From JAEZJZ01 sp050949055 (GTDB lineage Bacteria; Bacillota; UBA994; UBA5500): a stretch of 64,000 bases of DNA. The notes under the pieces were generated by a model. That model saw only the letters and a list, made by a program, of their open reading frames with translations, did not search any database and was not told the origin of the DNA. The number at the start of each line of letters is the position of its first letter. Position 1 is the stretch's first letter. Below are positions 25,702-33,412 of this stretch, one piece after another. A program made the translations under genes and the position numbers. The stretch is taken from NCBI GenBank assembly GCA_050949055.1, contig JBMNFA010000009.1:62001-126000 (forward strand), in the 5' to 3' direction.

Positions 25702-25706
25702 GCCAA

Positions 25707-26090
25707 TTAAGACTTGCGAAAGATCCCTTTTACGCGTTCCAGCAGCCCAGGTTTACCCTGCGCAGCCCGCTCCGCCTTTTGAGCCTGTAACTTCTTGCGC
25801 CCTTCCAGTTCCCTCTCCTCCAACATGTTCAGCAGATACTCGATATTATCACGATCTGTCATCAGCTGTGCATAGTCCTCGATCGCGGTCTCGTCGACGA
25901 AGGCACCAACTATGGGCGAGAGCATGAACATGGCCTGACTGCCGACGAACGCCAACGGTTTGCCCAGCGTCAGGAAGAAGGCCGCCGGTGCGTACAGCTG
26001 ATAGCGATCGACGATATCGACAATCTTATTCAGCAACTCGTCACGGCGCTCTGGAGTCACCCGATCAGCCGGCTCAAGTTTGGTTGACAT
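25707..26090 (-). CDS. Small helical protein of module A
   Basis: 127 residues, unknown function, paralogue of the 106-residue protein of module C. It shares the RY-hydrophobic-KPL segment (RYQLYAPAAFFLTLGKPLAF), GSQAMFMLSPIVGAF and the DYAQLMTDRDN block. The C-terminal 40 residues are lysine- and glutamate-rich and probably helical or coiled. The frame starts at 26111, but AAGGAG lies before the ATG at 26090 and nothing precedes the earlier one. The hydrophobic centre suggests a membrane-associated adaptor, which is inference. Confidence 0.75.
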   Translation of the reverse strand: MSTKLEPADRVTPERRDELLNKIVDIVDRYQLYAPAAFFLTLGKPLAFVGSQAMFMLSPIVGAFVDETAIEDYAQLMTDRDNIEYLLNMLEERELEGRKKLQAQKAERAAQGKPGLLERVKGIFRKS

Positions 26091-26141
26091 CTGACTCTCA
26101 CACTCCTTCATGGTCTATTTTGCACTTCTATCCCAAAGATA

Positions 26142-26639
26142 TCAGGGCTGATCGATGTTGCTGTCCAGGATGTTTATCACCCGTTCACGGTCAATATCTC
26201 CAAAGTAGAAAAACAACCCGCGGGCACCTTTCTCCCGTTTTCTGCGCGGGTAATAGGCAAGCAAGAAACCATCATCCACCACATAATACTTCTGGAACAT
26301 CGACCACTTGCGCGTGGTCGTGTTGGCTAGGTTGCGAATCTCGACCCCGTTTTCACACAACCGATAGGTGGTCGGGAAAATGAAGCTAGCCGAGGCCCCA
26401 AAAGAGATGGCTAGTGCTACCAGTGCATAAACCAGGCTGGACGCCCACCAAACCAAGCCAGCAAAGGCAAACGTGGCAATCAAAAAGATGGCCCCACGTT
26501 TCTTCTGGTGTTGAAACGGGATCAATGACCAGCTAAACAGCTCAGCCCCTAAGTCGATGGTCGGCCTGGCTTTGGCCGGGCTGGGCTTTGCCTCTGGCGT
26601 GCGCTTATCCTCCGGCTTCTTATTGGACGTCTTAGCCAC
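26142..26639 (-). CDS. Membrane protein with C-terminal PH-like region, module A
   Basis: 165 residues, no named family recognised. The N-terminal 40 residues are rich in Lys, Pro and Glu and probably disordered. Two membrane helices follow (about 50-90). The C-terminal beta-rich part with YRLCENGVEIRN and KWSMFQKYYVVDDGFLL resembles bacterial PH-like domains that follow two helices (YcxB/YdbT style). The GTG at 26639 has AAGGAGG upstream. It is first in a transcript with the small module A protein. It could place the system at the inner membrane. Confidence 0.7.
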   Translation of the reverse strand: MAKTSNKKPEDKRTPEAKPSPAKARPTIDLGAELFSWSLIPFQHQKKRGAIFLIATFAFAGLVWWASSLVYALVALAISFGASASFIFPTTYRLCENGVEIRNLANTTTRKWSMFQKYYVVDDGFLLAYYPRRKREKGARGLFFYFGDIDRERVINILDSNIDQP

Positions 26640-26972
26640 TGGTAATTCCTCCTTACATAGGCTGCTGGGAGCGATGTGGTTTGAGCACCTTTGTCATTCC
26701 TGGTGCCTATTCGACATGCGATGCCAGAATTCCTTGAATAGCCCCACTGGAGAACAAGCTGTTCTTCGTGTCCGATAGTCCATCGCCCGGCGGCAACGGC
26801 CGATTAGCACCTGATGGTAGCTGGCTGAACAGCTGCTCGCAATTTGGCTCTTTGGATGAAAGCCAAGCTGATGGTGGTTGGCCATGCTGGCGCATGATCA
26901 TGTCTATGATCTGCCGCGGTCAGCTTATGACGAATCCGTGGGCCATGTATAGTCTGCACTCTAGACCGCTGG
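26640..26972. other. Intergenic region without recognised gene
   Basis: 333 bases between the P1 peptidase and the module A membrane protein. It must hold the promoter of the latter, but I see no convincing -35/-10 pair. It contains a short palindrome GAACAAGCTGTTC (26753-26765). No credible coding region: plus-strand frames here are proline- and tryptophan-rich with no ribosome site. Confidence 0.5.
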
Positions 26973-28082
26973 CTAATCAGCTAGGCGGGCATAGCGTTTC
27001 AACAGGTCGATAGTGCGCGCTATGGGCAAAGCTGGAACCAGATGCCCGTCCCTACCAATAGTCGTCTGAGCAGCGAACAGCGAGTTCAGCACAGCCTCTT
27101 CCACAGCTTCTACTGTCGCCTGAAACAGCAGGCTGAATGTCCTGCTATCTTCCACCAGCGAGCTTTGCTGCCTCATCTCCGCCGCCGTCCCATGGGGTTG
27201 CGACATAGTGGTGGAGAAGGCAATGGCGAAATCCCCGCTGCCATTGGAAGCGATAGATCCGGTGCGAGCCAATCCAAAGGGAACTCTCTTGGCCAAGCGC
27301 AGCAACTGGCGCGATTTCAGCGGTGCGTCCGTTCCTACGACGACCATGATCGAACCATCTTCCTCACGCTCTTCCTGATAACCAGCTAGCTCCTTGCCCA
27401 CGGGAACGCCAGCTATAGTCAACTGACGTCGCGACCCAAAATTGGACATCACCAACACGCCGACGGTGAAGCCACCTTGCTCGGCAGGCAACACGCGGGA
27501 GGCTGTGCCGATGCCGCCCTTGAAGCCAAAGGCAACCATGCCTGTGCCTCCCCCGACGCCCCCTTCCACTACCGGCCCGGAGGCCGCTGTTTCCAGCGCC
27601 TGCAGCACATGCTCAGCACGCACGTGCCTACCGCGAATATCGTTCAGGTGGCCGTCGTTACACTCGCCAACCACCAGGTTGATCGTTCCAGTGGTTACCC
27701 CGATGCTGGGGTTGGCTGCGAGCATGTAGTCCATCAAAGCATCAGCCACCCGGGGCACGTTGAGTGTGTTGGTCAACAAGATGGGCGACTCCAACTGCCC
27801 CAACTCCTGCAATTGGGGCAAGCCAATGGACTTGCCAAAGCCGTTGATCACGTAGGCGGCCGCTTCCAGCTTGTGCTGGAAGCAATCCAATTCCTGTGGA
27901 ATGATAGCGGTCACGCCAGTACGGACAGGCCCCTGGCCAGGACACAACTTACCAGAGCCGAAGCTGACCGTGGCATGTCCCACTTTCACCCCCGCCACAT
28001 CAGTGATGGCGTTAATTGGCCCCGGCGGCAACTCTCCGATGGATAACCCGATATCTCTTAACCGACACCGTTTTTCAGTCAT
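26973..28082 (-). CDS. P1 family (DmpA/BapA-type) aminopeptidase
   Basis: 369-residue self-cleaving N-terminal-nucleophile hydrolase. The DmpA-type processing site is seen as EEDG-SIMVVVGTDAPL: Gly243-Ser244, close to the Gly249-Ser250 cleavage known for DmpA, so Ser244 should become the N-terminal nucleophile of the small chain. The conserved GVGGGTGMVAFGFKGGIGTA segment is also present. Such enzymes remove N-terminal D- or beta-amino acids or act as D-amidases. Its ATG overlaps the end of the amidotransferase-like gene by 8 bases. Last gene of a three-gene catabolic operon. Confidence 0.9.
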   Translation of the reverse strand: MTEKRCRLRDIGLSIGELPPGPINAITDVAGVKVGHATVSFGSGKLCPGQGPVRTGVTAIIPQELDCFQHKLEAAAYVINGFGKSIGLPQLQELGQLESPILLTNTLNVPRVADALMDYMLAANPSIGVTTGTINLVVGECNDGHLNDIRGRHVRAEHVLQALETAASGPVVEGGVGGGTGMVAFGFKGGIGTASRVLPAEQGGFTVGVLVMSNFGSRRQLTIAGVPVGKELAGYQEEREEDGSIMVVVGTDAPLKSRQLLRLAKRVPFGLARTGSIASNGSGDFAIAFSTTMSQPHGTAAEMRQQSSLVEDSRTFSLLFQATVEAVEEAVLNSLFAAQTTIGRDGHLVPALPIARTIDLLKRYARLAD

Positions 28083-28785
28083 GTTTAGCTGCCTCTATAA
28101 ATGCGTTGAATAACGGGTCATAGTTATAAGCCACGTTCCACATCTTCTCTGGATGCCATTGCACACCATGGGCAAAGGGGTGTTCAGTGCTCTCGATGCC
28201 CTCGATCACCCCATCCTCAGCCACCGCGTTGACCACAAAACCGGGAGCTGGAATAGCCACCGACTGGTGGTGAAAGGTGTTGACCAGGATCTCTGTCGTC
28301 CCCATCAGCTGCGCCAGTTGCGTATTAGCGGTCAATTTTGCCTTGTGGGTGGGGAACGAAGCAGGGGCCTCTTGCCGATGCTTCAACGGGGAATCAAAGC
28401 TGGTGTAGATATCCTGATAGAGGGTGCCACCGGCGGCCGCATTGAGCACCTGTACTCCCCGGCAGATCCCTAGCAAGGGCTTGTCCACAGCCAAGGCACG
28501 CTTGATTATTTTCATCTCGTATTCATCCATCAGCGGGTTTACTGCTCCCAGACGAGGGATCGGTTGCTCGCCGAATAGCTGGGGGTCGATGTCTGGACCG
28601 CCCGAAATCAGGAGCCCGTCCACCAACTGCAGGTGCTGCTCTATTACCCCGTCATCGGTAACGGCCGGGAGCAACACTGGGGTCCCGCCTGCTTTCAGGA
28701 TTGCTTGCATGTAGGAGTCGTTTTGCATCTGGCGATCTGCCTGCCAATCCACACGGCAGGTGATGCCAATAACCGGTTTGCTCAT
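28075..28785 (-). CDS. Gamma-glutamyl-gamma-aminobutyrate hydrolase-like amidotransferase
   Basis: 236-residue class I glutamine amidotransferase of the peptidase C26/PuuD group. Catalytic Cys108 lies in GICRG, the His in QWHPEK near 211, and the oxyanion strand in ISGGPDIDP. Family members hydrolyse gamma-glutamyl amides such as gamma-Glu-GABA in putrescine breakdown. No other Puu gene is present, so the substrate is open. Overlaps both neighbours (ATGA with the upstream PLP enzyme, 8 bases with the peptidase), so the three are translated together. Confidence 0.9.
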   Translation of the reverse strand: MSKPVIGITCRVDWQADRQMQNDSYMQAILKAGGTPVLLPAVTDDGVIEQHLQLVDGLLISGGPDIDPQLFGEQPIPRLGAVNPLMDEYEMKIIKRALAVDKPLLGICRGVQVLNAAAGGTLYQDIYTSFDSPLKHRQEAPASFPTHKAKLTANTQLAQLMGTTEILVNTFHHQSVAIPAPGFVVNAVAEDGVIEGIESTEHPFAHGVQWHPEKMWNVAYNYDPLFNAFIEAAKHD

Positions 28786-29771
28786 TTCTCTACCTCCCAG
28801 AAGACTTGGTCTGCAAATAAGGCGGGGCTACCGCCAGTATGCCAGAACAACACTCTGCTACCAACTGGCCAATAGCCGCTGCGCACGTTGTGCAGCAGAC
28901 CGGCCACGGCTTTAGCAGTGTATACCGGATCGATGATCACGCCCTCGGTGTTGGCCAGGACCTCCAGCGCCTCCGTCGATTGTTCAGTCGGCAGACCATA
29001 TCCGCGGCCGACAAAACTGTCGTCTACGAGGACAGGTGCTTTTTGCGGCACCTCCAATTCCAACAGTCGATAGATGTCCTGCAGGATGGCCTCCACTTGA
29101 GGTCCTAGCAGATTGGCAGGCCGACTGACGCTTATTCCTAACACCTCGTTTGGCAGGTGATGCAACAAGGTGCCTGCCAGCAGCCCTGCCTGTGTTCCGC
29201 CTGAACCGCTGGCGGACACGAAGGCAGAGAACTCCACCCCCTGTTGATCGGCTTGGAACAACAGCTCACGCACCGCCGCCACATAGCCCAGCGCGCCGAT
29301 GGCGGTGGACCCGCCGATAGGAATGACATAAGGCCGACGGCCAGAGGCAGCCAGATCCTCGGCAAGCTTCGACATTTCCCGGGAAATGTCTTCGACTCCA
29401 GGGCAGAAGTGTGTCTTTGCATTCAACAATCGATCCAGCAGCAGGTTGCCCTGCGTGGCCTCAAACTGCCGGCTGTTGAACACCAGATGGCACTCCATTC
29501 CCATCTTCGCGGCGGCAGCCGCCGTCATTCGACAGTGGTTACTCTGCGGTCCACCGGCGGTGATCAAGGTGTCGCAACCTTTTGCCAAGGCGTCCGCCAC
29601 CAAGAACTCCAGCTTGCGGGCTTTGTTGCCCCCTAGCGCCAGGCCGGTATTGTCATCACGCTTAATCCAAATCTCCACTTTGTCCCCCAAGTACGCGCTG
29701 AGGCGCGGCAGCGGCTGCAGCGCGGTTGGCAAGGTTGCCAATTCCTTTCGCGGGAAACGCTTCAAGTACAA
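28782..29771 (-). CDS. D-cysteine desulfhydrase / ACC deaminase family PLP enzyme
   Basis: Fold type II PLP enzyme of about 330 residues. The Schiff-base lysine is in GGNKARKLEF (Lys50), followed by GGPQSNHCRMTAAAAAKMG, typical of DcyD/ACC deaminase; FWHTGGSPALFA near the end matches the family. It probably deaminates D-cysteine or a similar small D-amino acid to a keto acid and ammonia. The TTG at 29771 with AGGGAGG nine bases upstream is preferred to the GTG at 29780, and it reproduces the family start (YLKRFPR). First gene of the operon. Confidence 0.88.
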   Translation of the reverse strand: MYLKRFPRKELATLPTALQPLPRLSAYLGDKVEIWIKRDDNTGLALGGNKARKLEFLVADALAKGCDTLITAGGPQSNHCRMTAAAAAKMGMECHLVFNSRQFEATQGNLLLDRLLNAKTHFCPGVEDISREMSKLAEDLAASGRRPYVIPIGGSTAIGALGYVAAVRELLFQADQQGVEFSAFVSASGSGGTQAGLLAGTLLHHLPNEVLGISVSRPANLLGPQVEAILQDIYRLLELEVPQKAPVLVDDSFVGRGYGLPTEQSTEALEVLANTEGVIIDPVYTAKAVAGLLHNVRSGYWPVGSRVLFWHTGGSPALFADQVFWEVEK

Positions 29772-29925
29772 GTGACTCACCCTCCCTTTCCCTTCGCACT
29801 AAACGACGCGCGCAGCGGCGAAGGCTAGCTCTGAAGAGCTAGGATTGTCGCTTGGCTGAACACGCGCTTCTCTCTTCCTGTTAAGTTCGTCAAAGGTCAT
29901 TCTATTCCTGCGCCTCAGGCAGAAT

Positions 29926-29957
29926 GCTAATGTAAAACGGGCCCGATTGGGCCCGTT
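29926..29957 (-). terminator. Probable terminator of mazEF
   Basis: Stem AACGGGCCC (29936-29944) / GGGCCCGTT (29949-29957) that includes part of the mazF stop, followed on the minus strand by TTTACATTAG. The T-tract is short. Confidence 0.6.
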
Positions 29958-30306
29958 AGAATGGGATTAATCCCAGACTGATCTCCAACGCCTCGTTAAC
30001 TCGCTCCATTGACTCCGTCTCCAGATGGGCAATCTTCTGCGCCAGCCGCTGTTTGTCTATGGTACGGATCTGCTCCAACAAGACGACGGAGTTCTTATCC
30101 AAACTGCTTTCACCCATGCTGACTTCAACGTGTGTGGGAAGCTTGGCTTTGTCTATTTGGGAGGTGATCGCTGCTACAATCACTGTTGGACTATACTTGT
30201 TACCCACATCATTCTGAATCACCAACACTGGGCGCATCCCGCCCTGTTCGGAGCCAACCACCGGGTTGAGATCTGCAAAAAAGATGTCGCCTCTTTTGAC
30301 TATCAC
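29956..30306 (-). CDS. ndoA: MazF/EndoA (NdoA) endoribonuclease toxin
   Basis: 116-residue mRNA interferase, close in length and sequence pattern to B. subtilis EndoA: MIVKRGDIFFADLNPVVGSEQGG at the start and VVLLEQIRTIDKQRL in the middle. It cleaves mRNA when free of antitoxin. The ATG overlaps the antitoxin stop as ATGA. The alr-antitoxin-toxin order is the conserved Bacillota arrangement. Confidence 0.96.
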   Translation of the reverse strand: MIVKRGDIFFADLNPVVGSEQGGMRPVLVIQNDVGNKYSPTVIVAAITSQIDKAKLPTHVEVSMGESSLDKNSVVLLEQIRTIDKQRLAQKIAHLETESMERVNEALEISLGLIPF

Positions 30307-30587
30307 GACTTTTTCTCACCAACCAATTGACCAGCCCAGAGAAAACGCTCCACCTCATTCTCGGCGGCCAGTGCTTCCTCAGCCAGTCCCAGATTGGTGC
30401 GCGCCATTTCCAGATAGCCCTGTTTCAACTTCTCCCTGATCCGTTGCCGTTTGACTTCCTGCAGATAGTGATGCATCGCCTCTCGGATCAGTTCGCTGCG
30501 ATTGCGATTCTCCTGTGCCACCAACCCATCGACTTCCTGCAGCAACGAGTCAGGCAGGCTGATCATGATCCTTCTGGTCTGCGTCAA
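30303..30587 (-). CDS. ndoAI: EndoAI-type ribbon-helix-helix antitoxin
   Basis: 94-residue antitoxin with an N-terminal ribbon-helix-helix (RRIMISLPDSLLQEVDGLVA, then RSELIREAMHHYL) for DNA binding and an acidic C-terminal tail that should wrap the toxin. It starts with TTG at 30587, preceded by GGGGGTG. A good SigA promoter lies about 50 bases upstream, so the pair has its own transcript besides read-through from alr. Autorepression is usual for the family. Confidence 0.93.
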   Translation of the reverse strand: MTQTRRIMISLPDSLLQEVDGLVAQENRNRSELIREAMHHYLQEVKRQRIREKLKQGYLEMARTNLGLAEEALAAENEVERFLWAGQLVGEKKS

Positions 30588-30634
30588 GATTACACCCCCA
30601 ATAGGCTCGGCTGTGTGCCCACGCTATACTACAT

Positions 30635-30663
30635 TATATATTACCACGCTAGAATTGTGTCAA
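30635..30663 (-). promoter_or_regulatory. SigA-type promoter of the toxin-antitoxin pair
   Basis: Minus-strand -35 TTGACA (30658-30663), 17-base spacer and -10 TATATA (30635-30640), with an overlapping TATAAT two bases downstream. It lies between the alr hairpin and the antitoxin. Confidence 0.75.
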
Positions 30664-30713
30664 CAAACCACCGCAATTATGCATCGACAAGTATTCAAAA
30701 TGCCGTCGAAGGC

Positions 30714-30753
30714 CCGACGACGGCAATTGACAAGGCGCGATTGCCGTCGTCGG
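30714..30753 (-). terminator. Strong hairpin between alr and the antitoxin
   Basis: 14-base-pair perfect inverted repeat: CCGACGACGGCAAT (30714-30727) and ATTGCCGTCGTCGG (30740-30753). A third copy of the half-site (TGCCGTCG at 30700) could form an alternative stem. On the minus strand only a weak TTTTG run follows, so termination of alr is probable but not certain. Confidence 0.6.
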
Positions 30754-30763
30754 CGGAATTTGT

Positions 30764-31921
30764 CTATCCGCCCAACAAGGTGCGCGTTGTCACAATCTGT
30801 CCCTTTCGCAGGTAGACCCGCGGCACCCGCTTGCTGATGCCGGCAATCAGCTCATAGGGGATGGTGCCCATCAGATCGGACAGTTCTGTTACCGTAATCT
30901 CCTGCCCTGCCTGCCTGCCCCACAGCACCACCTCATCTCCCACCTGGACCTCGCCCAGCGAGGTGGCATCCGCCATGCATTGATCCATGCAGATCGCTCC
31001 GACGATGGGAATGCGTTGTCCTCGCAGCAACACGGAAGCCTTATTGCTGAGCAGCCTGGGATAGCCGTCCCCATACCCAATGGGCAGGGTAACAATTAGA
31101 GAGGGGCAAGCGGTGCTGTATTTTGCCCCGTAGCCGATCGCTGTGCCAGCTGGCACCCACTTGACATGGGAGACAATGGTTTTCAGCGTCATCGCTGCCT
31201 TCAGGGATAGCTGCTGTGAGAAGGGTCCAGTGGGGACATACATGGCCAAACCCAGGCGAACAGCATTAAACTGAGACTCGGGGAATCTCAGCGCAGCCGC
31301 ACTGTTGGCGGCGTGGATGAGGGGGATGGAGATACCCCGTTGCCTCAGCTGCTGCAGTGCATGATTGAAGCGGGACAGCTGTTGCTGGGTCGGTGCCTGG
31401 TCTGGTGCGTCAGCTTGGGCGAAATGGGTGTAGACGCCCTCCAAGGAACACCCAGGCAATTCAAGCAGCTGTTCAGCAAGAGGCACAACGTCGTCGGGCG
31501 TCACCCCTAGCCGTCCCATGCCGGTATCAACCTTTAAGTGTAGGGCTAACGGTTTGCCCGCGTGTCGGGCTGAGAGTGACAACCCTTGGGCATTTTCCAC
31601 GGCGTAGACGGTCAACGCAATCTCTGACCGCGCTGCCTGCCCACCTTGGTCCGGAGGCGTATAGCCAAGGACCAGAATAGGGGCAGTGATCCCTGCTCGG
31701 CGCAGCTCGTAAGCTTCATCGACGATACTGACAGCCAGCCTGGTGGCACCGGCCATCAGCGCTGCCTTCGCCACTGCCAATGAACCATGTCCATAGCCAT
31801 CGCTTTTGACGACAGCAAAGATCTCGCAGCCCCGAGGAAGCAAGCTACGAACTGCAGCAACATTTGCTGCCAGATGGTCCAGGTCAATCTCTGCCCAGGT
31901 CGGGCGTAATAACCTATGCAT
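30764..31921 (-). CDS. alr: Alanine racemase
   Basis: Makes D-alanine for peptidoglycan. 385 residues, fold type III PLP enzyme. PLP Lys39 is in AVVKSDGYGHG and the catalytic tyrosine in AIGYGAKYS near residue 271. GGAGGG precedes the ATG. It lies between a lipoprotein and the EndoAI/EndoA pair as in Bacillus. A second, different racemase-like gene (46038-47123) is in the window but belongs to another subfamily. Confidence 0.97.
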   Translation of the reverse strand: MHRLLRPTWAEIDLDHLAANVAAVRSLLPRGCEIFAVVKSDGYGHGSLAVAKAALMAGATRLAVSIVDEAYELRRAGITAPILVLGYTPPDQGGQAARSEIALTVYAVENAQGLSLSARHAGKPLALHLKVDTGMGRLGVTPDDVVPLAEQLLELPGCSLEGVYTHFAQADAPDQAPTQQQLSRFNHALQQLRQRGISIPLIHAANSAAALRFPESQFNAVRLGLAMYVPTGPFSQQLSLKAAMTLKTIVSHVKWVPAGTAIGYGAKYSTACPSLIVTLPIGYGDGYPRLLSNKASVLLRGQRIPIVGAICMDQCMADATSLGEVQVGDEVVLWGRQAGQEITVTELSDLMGTIPYELIAGISKRVPRVYLRKGQIVTTRTLLGG

Positions 31922-32001
31922 AAGAGGTCCCTCCGCTCCTGATCTGATTTAACTGATGCTAGCGAAGCAACCTCAGCGCGCAGGCGTGGCCCTATTGGCA
32001 A

Positions 32002-32607
32002 TCAAATGTCTAGAGAAAAGAGGTTGTCGCTAAGCGATTGGTTGATAGTTAGTGACTGCACCTGGATGGTCAGAGGCTCTCGCTGCCTAAAGACTAGCTC
32101 GAACCGGGTAGGCAGCCAGCTGGCCGGTTCAACCCAAAGGCGACCAGTCCTCTCCGCTCCGTCTGTTGCCAACCAGATGAAAGAACTGGCATACAAGCCA
32201 CTGTCCGCCTCTAGCTCCCAATCGGCAGTACTGGCAAGACGGCAGCAATCAAGCAACAGCGGGCTACAAAACAGCTGGCTGTCTGGACCGAGCTCCACCT
32301 GCTGCCGATAGCCGGAAGGCAGGTGCCACACCAGCAGCCGCTTTCCGTCGCCAATAAAGCGATATGTAGGTTCATCCTGCTCGTATAGCTCGGTGCGGAC
32401 GCAGTCCGGTGCGCGATACCATTGGACCACCTGCAGCGATTGCCCCGAGCTCTGCAAAAGGAACTGAATTTGATACGACTCCACTTGCTCCAGTCTGCTG
32501 AGCAGCGATTGGGAAACCTGTTCCGGAGTGAGCTCACTCTGGCAACCGGTAGGCAAGAACAGCAGGCAGAGCGATAACAGGCACCAAATGGCGCGCTTGG
32601 TTGGCAT
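32002..32607 (-). CDS. Outer-leaflet lipoprotein, LolA/YdcC-like
   Basis: 201-residue lipoprotein. The N-terminal signal ends in the lipobox LPTGC (Cys22). The rest is beta-rich with the LolA-fold style pattern VESYQIQFLLQSSGQ and LWVEPASWLPTRFEL, as in YdcC/GerS-like proteins of spore formers. Position between acpS and alr matches ydcC in B. subtilis. The role there is sporulation or germination related; here it is inferred from family and place. Confidence 0.82.
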   Translation of the reverse strand: MPTKRAIWCLLSLCLLFLPTGCQSELTPEQVSQSLLSRLEQVESYQIQFLLQSSGQSLQVVQWYRAPDCVRTELYEQDEPTYRFIGDGKRLLVWHLPSGYRQQVELGPDSQLFCSPLLLDCCRLASTADWELEADSGLYASSFIWLATDGAERTGRLWVEPASWLPTRFELVFRQREPLTIQVQSLTINQSLSDNLFSLDI

Positions 32608-32707
32608 GAGGCAACAAACCCCCTTGCTGATAGGAAAGCATTGATAACACTATTCTATGCAAGGTGGGGACAACCCAATACACCAACAGATCACCCAAAC
32701 CTCGTAC

Positions 32708-33088
32708 TCAGTTGACAACCCCCAGCGCCACAGCGAAAGCTACGGCTTGCGTGGAAGAATGGGAGATGGATATCAAGACCTGCTTGATGGATCGGACCTC
32801 CGCTTCGTGGAGCGCGCCTGCCATCAAAACCACGCCTGGCTTGCCCAGTTGATCATGTACGATCACCACATCCGACAGGCCAAAGCCTGAGAAACCGCAG
32901 CCTAACGCTTTGGCCACCGCCTCCTTCGCTGCCCAGATTCCCGCCAGGCTTTCGATACCGGCCCCAGTTGCCTGCCAGTGCATCCGCTCCGCTGGCGTCA
33001 ACAGGCGTTCGATGAACTGTTGCGGGCGGCGCTGATAGACTTCGCCAATCCGATGGATGTCCACAGTATCAACCCCGATGCCCAACAC
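32708..33088 (-). CDS. acpS: Holo-[acyl-carrier-protein] synthase
   Basis: Transfers 4'-phosphopantetheine from CoA to acyl carrier protein. 126 residues: metal-binding IGVDTVDIHRI at the start and WAAKEAVAKALG near residue 60. The frame runs open far upstream to 33403, but the conserved N-terminus begins at the GTG at 33088, with GATGGTG before it and a promoter just upstream. It heads the acpS - lipoprotein - alr series. Confidence 0.94.
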   Translation of the reverse strand: MLGIGVDTVDIHRIGEVYQRRPQQFIERLLTPAERMHWQATGAGIESLAGIWAAKEAVAKALGCGFSGFGLSDVVIVHDQLGKPGVVLMAGALHEAEVRSIKQVLISISHSSTQAVAFAVALGVVN

Positions 33089-33125
33089 CAACCTGCACCA
33101 TCCCCTTTTGCGATTATTTGCACTT

Positions 33126-33134
33126 ATTATATCA
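33126..33134 (-). promoter_or_regulatory. Extended -10 promoter of acpS
   Basis: Minus-strand TGATATAAT (TGnTATAAT) 38 bases before the GTG start. The -35 is weak, as expected for an extended -10 promoter. Confidence 0.65.
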
Positions 33135-33324
33135 CACGGGTGGAACAACCAGTTTGACTCGCCGACATGTTTGCGGACTAGCGCTTTGAGCCGCCCGACA
33201 AGCTCCAGGCCCTGACGGCCGGTCAGTCTGGAAACCATGGCTGAGTGAACTGCCGGAGCCTGGCCTAGTTTTTGCTGACTGTATCCCCGTATCGTAGTAT
33301 CTCTCATTTGATCAGCACGAGTCC

Positions 33325-33377
33325 GACACAAAAGAGAGAGCAGCCAGGCGGCCGTCCTCAGACTGCCGCTTGGCTGC
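33325..33377 (-). terminator. Intrinsic terminator of glmS
   Basis: Stem AGCAGCCA / TGGCTGCT (33370-33377 with 33338-33345) extended by a GCGGC / GCCGC inner stem, followed on the minus strand by CTCTCTTTTGTG. It lies 36 bases after the glmS stop. Confidence 0.82.
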
Positions 33378-33412
33378 TTCTGGTCATAACACTCTGGACA
33401 CACTAAGGTACA

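Larger units (their letters stand above)
33089..33412. other. Intergenic region between glmS and acpS
   Basis: 324 bases. It holds the glmS terminator and the acpS promoter. The remaining 190 bases (33135-33324) are an open minus-strand frame continuous with acpS, but it has no ribosome site and no recognisable protein, so I see no gene there. Confidence 0.5.

Noticed and set aside
12692..26639. Cobalamin riboswitch or B12-dependent mutase linked to the GlmL-like genes
   Set aside because: I looked for a B12-box core in the leaders and for the DxHxxG motif of B12-binding subunits and found neither.
33089..33403. N-terminal extension of acpS of about 105 residues
   Set aside because: The frame is open, but a promoter (33126-33134) and the conserved AcpS start lie inside it, so the extension would not be transcribed.
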